From Burkholderiaceae bacterium (lineage in GTDB: Bacteria > Pseudomonadota > Gammaproteobacteria > Burkholderiales > Burkholderiaceae_C): a stretch of 64,000 bases of DNA. The stretch lies in assembly GCA_014879655.1 (NCBI GenBank), contig JACSRS010000117.1:1-64000 (forward strand), in the 5' to 3' direction. A program made the translations under genes and the position numbers. The notes under the pieces are model-generated. The model was not told the DNA's origin. It did no database searches and saw only the letters and a program-made list of their open reading frames with translations. How positions within the stretch are numbered: the stretch's first letter is position 1; every line of letters begins with the position of its first letter. Of the stretch, positions 16,852-27,221 are shown in pieces.

Positions 16852-18309
16852 TCAGGAAGGCTCGCGCTCAAACACCGCCATGCTCTCCACATGCGCCGTG
16901 TGCGGAAACATGTTGACCACGCCCGCGTGGGTGCAACGGTAGCCCGCCAGGTTCACCAGCAAGCCAGCATCACGCGCCAGTGTGGCGGGGTTGCAGCTGA
17001 CATAAACGATGCGTTTGGGCGGCGTCCAGCCTTCAGCTACCTCCGGCAGCGGCGAGGCGCCTTCGCCGCCGATGCGCGCCTGATGCAGGTCGGCCAGCGC
17101 CTTGGCCAAGGCAAACGCGCCCTCGCGCGGCGGATCGACCAGCCATTTGTCAGCCGTGCCGTCGGCAATCAGCATCTCGGGGGTCATTTCAAACAGGTTT
17201 CTTGACTCAAACTTTGTAGCACTCAATGACCGCTTGACGCTGGGTTGATTCGAATTTAGCTCGAAATTCTCCCTTGAACGGGCCACCAGTGCCTCGCTGC
17301 CTTCGATGCCCAGCACCTCTCGCGCCTGGGTGGCCAGCGGCAGCGTGAAATTGCCCAGCCCGCAGAACCAGTCGATCACCCGCTCGTCGCGCTGCACCGC
17401 CAGCAGCCGCAACGCGCGCGAGACCAGCACCCGGTTGATGTGCGGATTGACCTGGGTGAAGTCGGTCGGGCGAAACGGCATCCGGATGCCGAACTCGGGC
17501 AGCGCGTAGGCCAACTGTGGGCCGCCAGCGTCGAGCAGATGCACGGTGTCGGGCCCCTTGGGCTGCAGCCACCACTGCACGCCGTGGGCCAGCGCAAAGG
17601 CCCGCAGCCGCGCCAGATCGTCACCCGAGAGCGGCTCCAGGTGGCGCAGCACCAGCGCAGTTACGTCGTCGCCGGCTGCCAGTTCGATCTGCGGACAGGT
17701 CTCGCGCGCATCCAGGCTGAAGATCAGTGCGCGCAGCGGTATCAGCATGGCGTTGACATGCGGCGGCAGCACGTGACACTCCTGGATGTCGGCCACATAG
17801 CGGCTCTTGCGCTCGTGAAAGCCGACCAGCACTTCGCCCTTCTTGTGCACGTGGCGCACCGACAGGCGGGCCCGATACCGGTAGCCCCAGGTGGGCCCCT
17901 CGATGGGGCGCAGCAGCGTCTCGGCCCGGACCTTGCCCAGATGCCACAGGTTGTCTTCCAGCACCCGCTGCTTCACCGCCACCTGGGCCGCTGCGTGCAG
18001 GTGCTGCATCTTGCAGCCGCCACAGGCACCCTTGTGCAGGCCGAAATGCGGGCAGCCTGGCGGGACCCGCTGCGAAGACTCGTGGTGCACCGCGGTGACC
18101 ACGCCCGCCTCCCAGTTGGCCTTCTTGCGGTGCACGCTGGTGCTGACCACCTCGAACGGCAAGGCGCCCTCGATGAACACAACTTTGCCGTCGGGCCGGT
18201 GGGCAATGCCCTGGGCTTCGATGTCGAGCGACTCCACCCGCAGCCAGCCGGGCTCCAGGCCATCGGCTGCGGGGGTTTCCTGATTGGGTTGGGTGGTGGC
18301 TTCTGTCAT
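16852..18309 (-). CDS. rlmD: 23S rRNA (uracil(1939)-C(5))-methyltransferase RlmD
   Basis: SAM-dependent RNA m5U methyltransferase acting on 23S rRNA. An N-terminal TRAM domain ([31 protein letters not shown], about 27-57) is followed by the iron-sulfur cysteine cluster [14 protein letters not shown], the methyltransferase fold ([14 protein letters not shown]) and the catalytic cysteine in [12 protein letters not shown] near the C-terminus. At 485 residues it is slightly long. The extra residues, about 343-368 ([18 protein letters not shown]), coincide with a copy of the dispersed repeat inserted in frame between the SAM-binding motif and the next strand. All catalytic motifs remain, so the enzyme should be functional. 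Confidence 0.93.
   Translation of the reverse strand: MTEATTQPNQETPAADGLEPGWLRVESLDIEAQGIAHRPDGKVVFIEGALPFEVVSTSVHRKKANWEAGVVTAVHHESSQRVPPGCPHFGLHKGACGGCKMQHLHAAAQVAVKQRVLEDNLWHLGKVRAETLLRPIEGPTWGYRYRARLSVRHVHKKGEVLVGFHERKSRYVADIQECHVLPPHVNAMLIPLRALIFSLDARETCPQIELAAGDDVTALVLRHLEPLSGDDLARLRAFALAHGVQWWLQPKGPDTVHLLDAGGPQLAYALPEFGIRMPFRPTDFTQVNPHINRVLVSRALRLLAVQRDERVIDWFCGLGNFTLPLATQAREVLGIEGSEALVARSRENFELNSNQPSVKRSLSATKFESRNLFEMTPEMLIADGTADKWLVDPPREGAFALAKALADLHQARIGGEGASPLPEVAEGWTPPKRIVYVSCNPATLARDAGLLVNLAGYRCTHAGVVNMFPHTAHVESMAVFEREPS
17201..17270 (-). repeat. Dispersed AT-rich repeat, copy C, inside rlmD
   Basis: On the minus strand it reads ...CCCAGCGTCAAGCGGTCATT...TGCTACAAAG (core 17234-17243). 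It is AT-rich against a GC-rich gene and codes in frame for a Ser/Asn-rich stretch. Confidence 0.6.
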
Positions 18310-18340
18310 GCCTGAATTGTCTCAGGCGCGCCGACCACTG

Positions 18341-20623
18341 CTAGAAGTCGGCCACCAGCGACAGCGTGAAATGCCGTCCCGGTTGTGAGTAGGCGTCGAG
18401 CACCGGCGTGGACGACGGCAGCCCCTGCACGTCGGACCACTGCCAGTACCTGGCGTCGGTCAGGTTGATCAGGCCCACGTTCAGGCGCAGGTCCTTGCGG
18501 ATGCGCCACTGGCCGTACAGATCGGCGGTGGCGCCACCCGGAATGCTGATTTGCGTGTTGGGGGGCTTGACCAGACTTCCGCTGTCGATGTCCTGCAACT
18601 TCTTGGCGGCAAAGCCGATGATGTCCAGTCGCAGCGTCCAGGCCGGCGCCTCGTAGTTGACGCCGACCACCAGCTTCGCCGGATCGATGCTGTTGAGCGG
18701 CTGGCCGGTGGTGGTATTGCGGCCTTTGGCCTGCCCGTATGAAACCGGTGTGGTCAGCCGTCCGCCGGCCACCGGGCCCCAGTCCCAGGCGCCCTGAATT
18801 TCGAAACCCTGGATCACTGCCTTGTCGGCGTTCACGGTCTGAAACAGCTTCGGATCACCCGGCACACCGGAGCCCGACTGCAGCACGTTGTCGACGATCA
18901 GGTTGTCGTACTGGCCGTAGAAAGCCGCCGCCGTCAGGTTGAACGCGCCCCAGCGTCCGCGCGTGCCCAGCTCAATGGTGCGACTGGTCTCGGGCTTGAG
19001 GTCGGGGTTGGGAACGATCACGACCTGCTCGGCCATGTTCTCGTAGTAGCCGTTGACCTGGTTGGCGTTGGGTGCGCGAAAGCCCCCGGCGTAGTTGCCG
19101 TAGACGTTCCAGTTCGGCTGCGGGCGGTAGATCACACCGAGTTTCGGCGAGATCGCCGAGCCAGTGAGCGAGCGGGCCGGCAGCTTGGCCGGCGGATAGA
19201 ACAGATCCTGGCTGCGAACGTTAATGTCAAACCAGTCGACCCGCAGGCCGGGCGTGACGCTCCACTGCTCGTCGACCCACTCCGCCTGCGCGTACAGCGC
19301 GATCGACGATTCCCGGGTATCCGGAAAGCGCTTGAGCGGGAACACCTCGGGCGGCAGCGGGTTGACGCCATCGCTGAGGTTGGAGATTTTGGAGGTCAGG
19401 TATTCCAACCCGTAGGTCACGCGCTGCTTGCCCCACGACGGCGTCATCTCCACCAGCTTGTCGGCCTGCGCGCTCAGCTGCAGGCCGTTTTCCTTGTAGC
19501 TGGAGTTGCGCACCCGGTCCGGCAAGGTGTTGCGGTCGGTTGTGGCGTTTTGCGCGGAATCGGCATACTGCAATCCGACCAGCGTCTGCAGGTTGTCGGC
19601 CCATCCACTGTTGAGCATGTAGCGGGCGTCCCAGGTGAAGCGGTCACGCGACATCGTGCTGTCCGCCTGCTCGTCGACGATGGCGCCGGCAATCGCGGAA
19701 GCCGATCCCCTCCACGGCAGCGGCGTGCGGCTCGACAGCAGGTTCACATCCGTCTTCTTGCCGACGTGCTCCAGCGTGAGCAAGTGCTTCTGCGAGGCAT
19801 CGGGGCGAATCATCACCTTGGCCATCAGCGCGTTGTTGCGCTGATCCAGCGGGTTGGCGGTGGTGCGGCTGGTGTCCGGGGAATCGTTGGTGCCCTGGGT
19901 TTCGACGGCGTTGGCCCGGGTGCCCGAAGCGGTCAGCAGCCACTCGACGGTGTCGCTGGCGCGCCCGGCGATGGTGCCGGACAGTGACCAGGCATTGTCG
20001 TCACCGCTCCAGCCGACGGCCGCACGGCCACCGACGGTTTTTCCCTCGCCGCCCACCAGCTTCAGAAAGTCTCCCGGATCGTAGGTGATGAAGTTCACCA
20101 GACCGGCCATGGCGTCGGACCCGTACAGTGCAGACGCCGGGCCGCGCACGATTTCGATGCGCTTGATCAGGTCGATGGACAGGTAGTCGCGCCCGTAGGC
20201 ATTGGCACCGAACACATAGCTGTGCGGCACGCGAATGCCGTCCACCATCATCAGCACCCGGTTGCCGCCCAGGCCGCGAATGTTGAAACCGGAATTGCCG
20301 TCGCGGCCCGTGCTGTTGGCCGCCCCGGTGTTGGCAAAGCGCACCGGCGCGCGCTTGACCGAGACGTTGGGCAGATCCCTGGCGACATCGCGGATGTCCT
20401 CGATCTGGTTGATCTCGATCTTTTTCTCGCCGATCACGTCGACCGAGACGGCCAGATCCTCCAGGAACTGCTCGTGGCGCGAGCCGCTGACCACGACTTC
20501 CCGCAGCGATGCATCAGGGACCTGCGCGACCGAAACGGACTGAGACCAGGCACCCGACGGCCACGCCGCGAGCACCGCAACTGCGATTGGCGCCAGCCGC
20601 GCCACATGATTGATCTTGATCAC
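18341..20623 (-). CDS. TonB-dependent outer-membrane receptor, heme/hemoglobin type
   Basis: Outer-membrane gated channel of 760 residues. After a signal peptide ending AWSQ comes the TonB box region and plug domain (VVVSGSRHEQFLEDLAVSVDVIGE; FNIRGLGGNRVLMMVDGIRVP; IEIVRGPASALYGSDAMAGLVNF), then a 22-strand barrel. FRAPNANQVNGYYEN, PNPDLKPETSRTIELGTRG and the C-terminal LINLTDARYWQWSDVQGL...QPGRHFTLSL are the pattern of heme/hemoglobin receptors. A GTG at 20623 preceded by AAAAGGAAC gives a proper signal peptide; the longer frame to 20710 would begin inside an FNR-like box. Divergent from nirS, it may supply heme to the cytochrome-rich cluster next door (inference). Confidence 0.85.
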   Translation of the reverse strand: MIKINHVARLAPIAVAVLAAWPSGAWSQSVSVAQVPDASLREVVVSGSRHEQFLEDLAVSVDVIGEKKIEINQIEDIRDVARDLPNVSVKRAPVRFANTGAANSTGRDGNSGFNIRGLGGNRVLMMVDGIRVPHSYVFGANAYGRDYLSIDLIKRIEIVRGPASALYGSDAMAGLVNFITYDPGDFLKLVGGEGKTVGGRAAVGWSGDDNAWSLSGTIAGRASDTVEWLLTASGTRANAVETQGTNDSPDTSRTTANPLDQRNNALMAKVMIRPDASQKHLLTLEHVGKKTDVNLLSSRTPLPWRGSASAIAGAIVDEQADSTMSRDRFTWDARYMLNSGWADNLQTLVGLQYADSAQNATTDRNTLPDRVRNSSYKENGLQLSAQADKLVEMTPSWGKQRVTYGLEYLTSKISNLSDGVNPLPPEVFPLKRFPDTRESSIALYAQAEWVDEQWSVTPGLRVDWFDINVRSQDLFYPPAKLPARSLTGSAISPKLGVIYRPQPNWNVYGNYAGGFRAPNANQVNGYYENMAEQVVIVPNPDLKPETSRTIELGTRGRWGAFNLTAAAFYGQYDNLIVDNVLQSGSGVPGDPKLFQTVNADKAVIQGFEIQGAWDWGPVAGGRLTTPVSYGQAKGRNTTTGQPLNSIDPAKLVVGVNYEAPAWTLRLDIIGFAAKKLQDIDSGSLVKPPNTQISIPGGATADLYGQWRIRKDLRLNVGLINLTDARYWQWSDVQGLPSSTPVLDAYSQPGRHFTLSLVADF

Positions 20624-20696
20624 TACTGTTCCTTTTTGGGTCTGCCGAATTATTCCGTCGAGCGCTCCGAAATTAATCTTCAAACAAAATGAATCT

Positions 20697-20710
20697 TTGA
20701 TCTGGCTCAA
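20697..20710. promoter_or_regulatory. FNR/DNR-like box between the TonB receptor gene and nirS
   Basis: TTGATCTGGCTCAA matches the TTGAT-N4-ATCAA consensus at nine of ten defined positions. It is the only such site seen in this intergenic region. It is placed to serve nirS (start 20842) and possibly the divergent receptor (start 20623). The cluster encodes a Crp/Fnr regulator that could bind it. Confidence 0.6.
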
Positions 20711-20808
20711 TGTTTCGCGGCAGTGCTTCTACGACCATTTGTCTGCCCGAAGACGTTGACAGAACCGCGCAGTCCACGCCGGGCAGGCCTTGCGAGGCAT
20801 GGCTTTGA

Positions 20809-22563
<1,755 letters not shown>

Positions 22564-22621
22564 TCATCCAGGCGGCGGCCCTTTCGGGTCGCCGCACATG
22601 AAACCATTCGAGGAGACACCC

Positions 22622-22933
22622 ATGATGAAGACACTTCTGATCGCCAGCGCTGCCCTGCTCGCCTTTAGCGCGCATGCGGCCACAGCCGACGAAATCCTCA
22701 ACAAGTCCGGTTGCATGGCCTGCCATGCCAAGGACAAGAAACTGGTCGGCCCGTCGTTCAAGGACATTGCGGCCAAGTACAAGGGGCAACCCGATGCCGT
22801 CGCCAAGCTGATGGAGAAAGTCCGCAAGGGCGGCTCCGGCGTCTTCGGCCCGGTCCCGATGTCCCCAAACGGACCTGACAAGATCAATGACGCCGACCTG
22901 AAAGTGGCGGTGGAGGCGATCCTGAAGTCCTGA
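22622..22933 (+). CDS. nirM: Class I c-type cytochrome (c551/c8 family), NirM-like
   Basis: Small periplasmic electron carrier of 103 residues. A signal peptide ends AHA; the heme site is CMACH and the distal methionine is in GPVPMSPN, the typical cytochrome c551 layout (KSGCMACHAKDKKLVGPSFKDIAAKY). A GAGGAG ribosome site lies just before tandem ATG codons (22622 and 22625). Immediately downstream of nirS, it should donate electrons to cd1 nitrite reductase and perhaps to the CuA subunit of the nearby heme-copper enzyme. The partner assignment is by context. Confidence 0.9.
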   Translation: MMKTLLIASAALLAFSAHAATADEILNKSGCMACHAKDKKLVGPSFKDIAAKYKGQPDAVAKLMEKVRKGGSGVFGPVPMSPNGPDKINDADLKVAVEAILKS

Positions 22934-22936
22934 CCC

Positions 22937-24211
22937 ATGGTGTTGCGGTTCTATATGTACCGCTTGCCCGCTGCAGCCTGGCTGCTGGCGGGCATTTTTT
23001 TGCTCGCACCGCCATGCGCGGCTGAACCGACCGCCCTCGGGCCGGGATTCGAGCACCCGAACGCATTGTGGCTGGTCGTCGAAGGCGACGGCCACACACT
23101 GACGCTGCTCGACGCCGCGGCCATGGTGCGGGTGCATCAGGCGACATCAGCCGCCCCCTTGCGCGGCGCCATTGAGACCAACGACGACGGGCGCTTTGCC
23201 TACCTGCTAGCCGGCGCCGGGACCATAGTCAAATACCAGTTGCCGCAGCTGGTTGCGGTCGCACAAACCGATGTCGGCGCCGTCCGCACCTTCGGCCTTT
23301 CAGCCGACGGTCGATGGCTGCTGGTGGCATTGAACGGGCCTGACCGTCTGGTGCTGCTCGACGCCAATCTGGTTCAGGTTCGCATTTACCCGGTGACCAC
23401 GCTGGATGGCGCTGCGACCGGGCGCGTCAGCAGCATCTTGCGAAACGCGCCCAGAAAAAGCTTCATCGCCACACTCGGCGGCATCCATGAACTCTGGGAG
23501 ATTTCCTGGGATCCGCAGGCGGAGCCGATCTTCGACGGTCTGGTGCACGACTATCGAATGGGTGAAGGTGTCGCGTCCAGCGGCTTTCTGGGCATCCGCC
23601 GCACGCCACTTGACGCGATCATGCCGGACGCCCTGCTGTCGATGGACGGGACGAGCGTCGTCGGCACCACCGAGCCGGCGGCCGCTCGTCCTTCGCGCAC
23701 CGAAGTAATCAACCTGAACATCCGCCGGCGCATTGCCACGCTGGCTCTCGCACCGGGCAATGCAGCAGCAGCCGTGCACGGGAACGGGCGCGAGTATCTT
23801 GCAACCGTCGACGCGGCGGGAGCGGTTGTCTTACAGGACCTTCGCACCGGGCAGGTCGCGCAGACCGTCCGCTTGTCTTCGCCCGTCGCAGCCCTGCAAG
23901 CCACGCTTTCTCCGCCGGCGTTGTGGCTGCTGTCCGGCGCCAGCCCGGCGGGGCCGTTCGATCTGGACTGGATCGATCTGTCAAAGCCGCAATCGCCTCG
24001 CACCTTGTTGGCCGGCATCGAAGGGCCGGCCAGCATGCAGGCCGGTTCTGGCGAAAGAGGCCTGATGCTGGTCAGCGGCAGCGAGCCTGTCAACCTGCGC
24101 TATTTGGCAAGTGATGCGGCCCGCCCGGCCGGGCCAATGGTGGTGCTGGGCCTGCGCGGTTTGCGCAGCCTGGGCGTCCAGATTGAATGGCCTTCGTCGG
24201 CCGATCGCTGA
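22937..24211 (+). CDS. NirF-like cytochrome d1-family beta-propeller protein
   Basis: An exported 424-residue protein with signal peptide (ends CAA) and repeated beta-propeller blades without a heme c motif. The segment VSSILRNAPRKSFIATLGGIHELWEISW...DYRM aligns by eye with the NirF region that in Pseudomonas reads VVGLVDAPGQRFVFSLFDAGEIW. NirF is required late in d1-heme synthesis. The protein is divergent and its C-terminal third (GPFDLDWIDLSKPQSPRTLLAG) is not obviously NirF, so it might instead be a d1 insertion or maturation factor. It begins three bases after nirM, clearly in the same operon. Confidence 0.6.
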   Translation: MVLRFYMYRLPAAAWLLAGIFLLAPPCAAEPTALGPGFEHPNALWLVVEGDGHTLTLLDAAAMVRVHQATSAAPLRGAIETNDDGRFAYLLAGAGTIVKYQLPQLVAVAQTDVGAVRTFGLSADGRWLLVALNGPDRLVLLDANLVQVRIYPVTTLDGAATGRVSSILRNAPRKSFIATLGGIHELWEISWDPQAEPIFDGLVHDYRMGEGVASSGFLGIRRTPLDAIMPDALLSMDGTSVVGTTEPAAARPSRTEVINLNIRRRIATLALAPGNAAAAVHGNGREYLATVDAAGAVVLQDLRTGQVAQTVRLSSPVAALQATLSPPALWLLSGASPAGPFDLDWIDLSKPQSPRTLLAGIEGPASMQAGSGERGLMLVSGSEPVNLRYLASDAARPAGPMVVLGLRGLRSLGVQIEWPSSADR

Positions 24212-24220
24212 AGTCGCCCG

Positions 24221-24928
24221 TCAGCGACCTTGCCATTGCTGCAGACCGAACTTCGACAGCCGATCCGCATCGGGAATGCGGATGTTGCGCCGGTCGACCT
24301 CGATCAGACCGGCCTCGGCCAGTTCATGCAAAACCTTGGAAAAATATTCGGGCGTCATTGACAGACGCGACGCAATGGTCGCCTTGCTCACCTGCAGCGC
24401 CACCAGCAACGGTCCCTGATTGCCCGCCTCCGGCGCTTCGCGCAGCAGATAGCCAATCACACGCTGCACACCGTTCTGCAATGAACACGACTCGATGTCG
24501 CTGATCAGCCGGTGCATTCGCCGGGAAATGCCGGCCAGCATCTGCAACGCCAGCCGCGGTTCTCGCGCAATCTCGGCCAGCATGACGCGCTTGCCGACCG
24601 TCAGCAACAGCGTGGCAGCCAATGCCTGCGCATTGACGATGTAGGGGCGACCGAGAAACATCACGGCCTCGGCAAAGCAGTTGCCGGGGCTGACCAGTTC
24701 GATCACCTTCTCGTGGCCATCGGGCGAAATCGCGAACAGTTTCACCTGCCCGGAAATCACCGCATGAAACTCCTCGCAGGGCTGCCCGACACGAAAAACC
24801 ATGTCGCTGCGCCCGAATTCCCGTATCTGGCAACCCTGCGCAATCCGGTTCAGCTCGTCAGGCGCCAGGTCATGAAACAGCGGCAACGAAGCCAGCATGC
24901 GGGGCACCGGGTAAGCCGAGGTATCCAT
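24221..24928 (-). CDS. Crp/Fnr-family transcriptional regulator, DNR-like
   Basis: A 235-residue activator with an N-terminal cyclic-nucleotide-binding-type sensor fold (LPLFHDLAPDELNRIA...FHAVISGQVKLFAISPDGHEKVIELVSPGNCFAEAVMF), a long dimer helix and a C-terminal HTH (VSKATIASRLSMTPEYFSKVLHELAEAGLIEVDRRNIRI). The recognition helix keeps an E-x2-S-K pattern like FNR/DNR, consistent with TTGAT half sites such as the one upstream of nirS. It lacks the N-terminal cysteine cluster of FNR, so it is not an iron-sulfur oxygen sensor; NO sensing through heme, as in DNR, is plausible. The start shares a base with the preceding stop (TGATG), making it the last gene of the minus-strand operon. Confidence 0.88.
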   Translation of the reverse strand: MDTSAYPVPRMLASLPLFHDLAPDELNRIAQGCQIREFGRSDMVFRVGQPCEEFHAVISGQVKLFAISPDGHEKVIELVSPGNCFAEAVMFLGRPYIVNAQALAATLLLTVGKRVMLAEIAREPRLALQMLAGISRRMHRLISDIESCSLQNGVQRVIGYLLREAPEAGNQGPLLVALQVSKATIASRLSMTPEYFSKVLHELAEAGLIEVDRRNIRIPDADRLSKFGLQQWQGR

Positions 24929-25770
24929 CACTGACTCCTGACCGGGGGCGGCGAATGCCGGATTGCGGGCCACACATTCTGTCGCACAAAAAGGCTGACG
25001 AGCAAGAGCGCCAGCGCCGGCGACAGCAAGGCATGGCTCAGCAGCAGCGCACCGGCCCGCTGGGGCGGCATCATCGCCAGGTAACCTGTCAGCATTTGCG
25101 CGCCCAGCAAGGCCACCAGCGCGAGGCGCAAACGGCTCGCACATCGGTCCGCCACGGGCAACAACAGCATCGAGCCACAAAGGACCAGCCAAATGGCCAG
25201 CGTCATCAGATGCAGCAGCACTGGCAGTCGGGCGCCCTGGGCCAAAGCGGCACTAGCGGCTGCCCCGGTGGCGGTGTGCAGCACAAACGCTGCCACAGTT
25301 GCCCGCTGAAAAAGATCGGATCGGCCCCATCGGTCCGCGTCGGCAAGCATGATTTCTCGCAGCCACCAGAAGCCCATCAGCAACGCCATGCCAAAACCCA
25401 CATTGGCAATGGTCACCCATGGCAACCGGTAGCCGGTGGTCATCGGGCCGATCACCGATAGCGTCAATGTGGAAATTGCGACCCATGCAACCGGCAACCA
25501 GGCTGCCCGGCTCGATCGGCCGTACATCCAGCACAGCACGGCAGCGGCCAGCGTCAGCAGCGCCACGCAGGAGGCAGCCATGCGATGCACAAGGCGAATG
25601 ACCTTTTCAACGCCGGGCGCCAGCGTTGATGTGGCAACGCCCTGCAGGTCAAAGACGGTTTCGATCCGCAACACCATGCTGGCGATCAGCACGAGCAGTC
25701 CCAGCAGCGTTCCAGCCATGCCGATCCGACGCAGGTTCGACCGCCAGGCCGCCGCTGGCGCATCGCTCAT
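24928..25770 (-). CDS. CtaA/COX15-like membrane protein
   Basis: A polytopic protein of 280 residues with eight predicted helices, resembling heme A synthase (CtaA/COX15). Histidines occur at helix positions expected for heme binding (LVHRM, VLHTATG, LLHLMT, LSHALLS). However, the E-x2-H motif that carries the catalytic glutamate in true heme A synthases reads R-L-V-H here, so heme A formation is doubtful. It overlaps the upstream heme-copper subunit gene by four bases and the downstream regulator gene by one. With heme O synthase in the same operon it may tailor or carry heme for the two heme-copper subunits, or it may be a membrane b-type subunit. Confidence 0.65.
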   Translation of the reverse strand: MSDAPAAAWRSNLRRIGMAGTLLGLLVLIASMVLRIETVFDLQGVATSTLAPGVEKVIRLVHRMAASCVALLTLAAAVLCWMYGRSSRAAWLPVAWVAISTLTLSVIGPMTTGYRLPWVTIANVGFGMALLMGFWWLREIMLADADRWGRSDLFQRATVAAFVLHTATGAAASAALAQGARLPVLLHLMTLAIWLVLCGSMLLLPVADRCASRLRLALVALLGAQMLTGYLAMMPPQRAGALLLSHALLSPALALLLVSLFVRQNVWPAIRHSPPPVRSQ

Positions 25771-27221
25771 GGCAGGACTCCCGCCTTTTTGCGACCGCCT
25801 GCCGGCACCGATCCGCGCAGCGACCGGATCACGATCACCAGGAACATCACTCCGCCAACGATGGCGACCAGCCCACCCAGCCCCATCAGACCCATGCCCC
25901 AGATCTCTTCACGCGAACGCAGAACCTGCTCGGCACCAGCGACCTTTCTTTGCACACCGTAGCCGCCGGACCAGACCAGTCCGGTGATGTGCATCAGCTG
26001 GCCGAAGCCGTAGACCAGCGGCTGCCAGGCGGCCGCTTTCGACCGGGGCGCGGGGTAGCCCAGCCTAGGCAGCAGGTGAAAGACCATGCCCATCATCGCC
26101 AGCGTCACGCCAACGATGCAGCCGTGGTAATGCGCAGGGATGCGCACGTTGCTGCCCGAAATCAGCAAACCGATGACGCCACCGGCGGAAAACAGGCACA
26201 ACGAAGCCAGCACGCTGGTCTGTAGCGGCCGGGCCGTCGAGCTCAGCCCGCGAAGCGGCAGCACGGTCCACAGCACCGCAATCGCCACGGGCGCAATCGA
26301 CAGTCCACCGCCATATCGCATCAGCAGTGTCTGCATGCGGTGGTGCTCGACGGACGTGGGGTCGTATGCCAGATAGGTGATGGGCGTCAGGAAAACCGCC
26401 AGCAGCGTGATGGCAAAAAGCAGGGTGACCACACGTGGCGAGAGCCGAAAGCCGCCGGCCAGCGCCGAGGACAGCCAGATCCAGCCGATCAGCATCAGCA
26501 AGGTGTAGGCGAATTGCAGCACGTGCCCCCCGCCCCAGAACAGCAACTCGTAGTAGGCCCGCGGATCAAGCGAAAGCGGGATCCGCGTCCACGACCAGCC
26601 GAATGCAATGATAGCGACCGCCGTGGCCACCATCGCAGCGTTCAGACCGAAGCGCAAGGCACCATCGCCGCTGACGCGCATGCCCACCGGTGTCGCGGCC
26701 AGCATCGAGCGCAGGCACAGCAGCGAAAACCCGCCGCCGAACAGCAACAGCCCCGTCATGAATATCGGCCCCTGCAGAACCGGTATGTAGTTGGCCATGA
26801 CCGGGGTTGCCCGCTCCAGAAAGGGAGACAACGTCATCGCCAGGGTTCCCAGCGTCGCCAGCACCAGGGCCGTACGTGCCAGCGGCATCAGCCTGGGCGT
26901 ACTGCTCAACGACCAGAGCGCGCCGCCAAAAGCCAGAAACCAGACCAGCACCGACAGATCGACGTGCACGACCAGCGCGACCCGGAAGAAATCCGCAACG
27001 GGAAACAGTTGCTGCAGCTGCGGCGTTCGCGACAGCACCAGCAAGACTGAGAACAGGCCCGAAGCCACCAGCGCAAACAGGCCCAGCATCAACCAGGCCA
27101 TCGCAAGTGAGCGACGGGCGTCATTCGGAATTGCCAGATCAAAGGAGTAGGCTCGCGCCGAAACTGCCGGGTCGCCAACGGGCAACGAGGCAGGCGTTTG
27201 ATCAGTTTTCAGTTCAGTCAT
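25767..27221 (-). CDS. Divergent heme-copper oxidase superfamily subunit I
   Basis: A 484-residue protein with about twelve membrane helices. It keeps the full metal-ligand set of the superfamily: His86 (helix II, VVHVDLSV), His233 (helix VI, GGGHVLQF), His293/294 (EHHRMQT) and His364/366 (IPAHYHG). The position four after His233, where A- and B-type oxidases have the cross-linked tyrosine, is Phe237; two tyrosines 7 and 10 residues before HH could mimic the cbb3 helix VII tyrosine. The ATG at 27221 overlaps the cytochrome b-MvhD gene by eight bases. No subunit II lies next to it. It could be a NO or oxygen reductase or a quinol-linked relative; I cannot assign a known subfamily. Confidence 0.7.
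   Translation of the reverse strand: MTELKTDQTPASLPVGDPAVSARAYSFDLAIPNDARRSLAMAWLMLGLFALVASGLFSVLLVLSRTPQLQQLFPVADFFRVALVVHVDLSVLVWFLAFGGALWSLSSTPRLMPLARTALVLATLGTLAMTLSPFLERATPVMANYIPVLQGPIFMTGLLLFGGGFSLLCLRSMLAATPVGMRVSGDGALRFGLNAAMVATAVAIIAFGWSWTRIPLSLDPRAYYELLFWGGGHVLQFAYTLLMLIGWIWLSSALAGGFRLSPRVVTLLFAITLLAVFLTPITYLAYDPTSVEHHRMQTLLMRYGGGLSIAPVAIAVLWTVLPLRGLSSTARPLQTSVLASLCLFSAGGVIGLLISGSNVRIPAHYHGCIVGVTLAMMGMVFHLLPRLGYPAPRSKAAAWQPLVYGFGQLMHITGLVWSGGYGVQRKVAGAEQVLRSREEIWGMGLMGLGGLVAIVGGVMFLVIVIRSLRGSVPAGGRKKAGVLP

Noticed and set aside
18341-20623. A copper receptor (OprC/NosA type) serving the copper enzymes
   Set aside because: The plug and C-terminal motifs (FRAPNANQVNG, RYWQWSDVQGL) match heme/hemoglobin receptors better, and no Met/His-rich copper motifs are seen.
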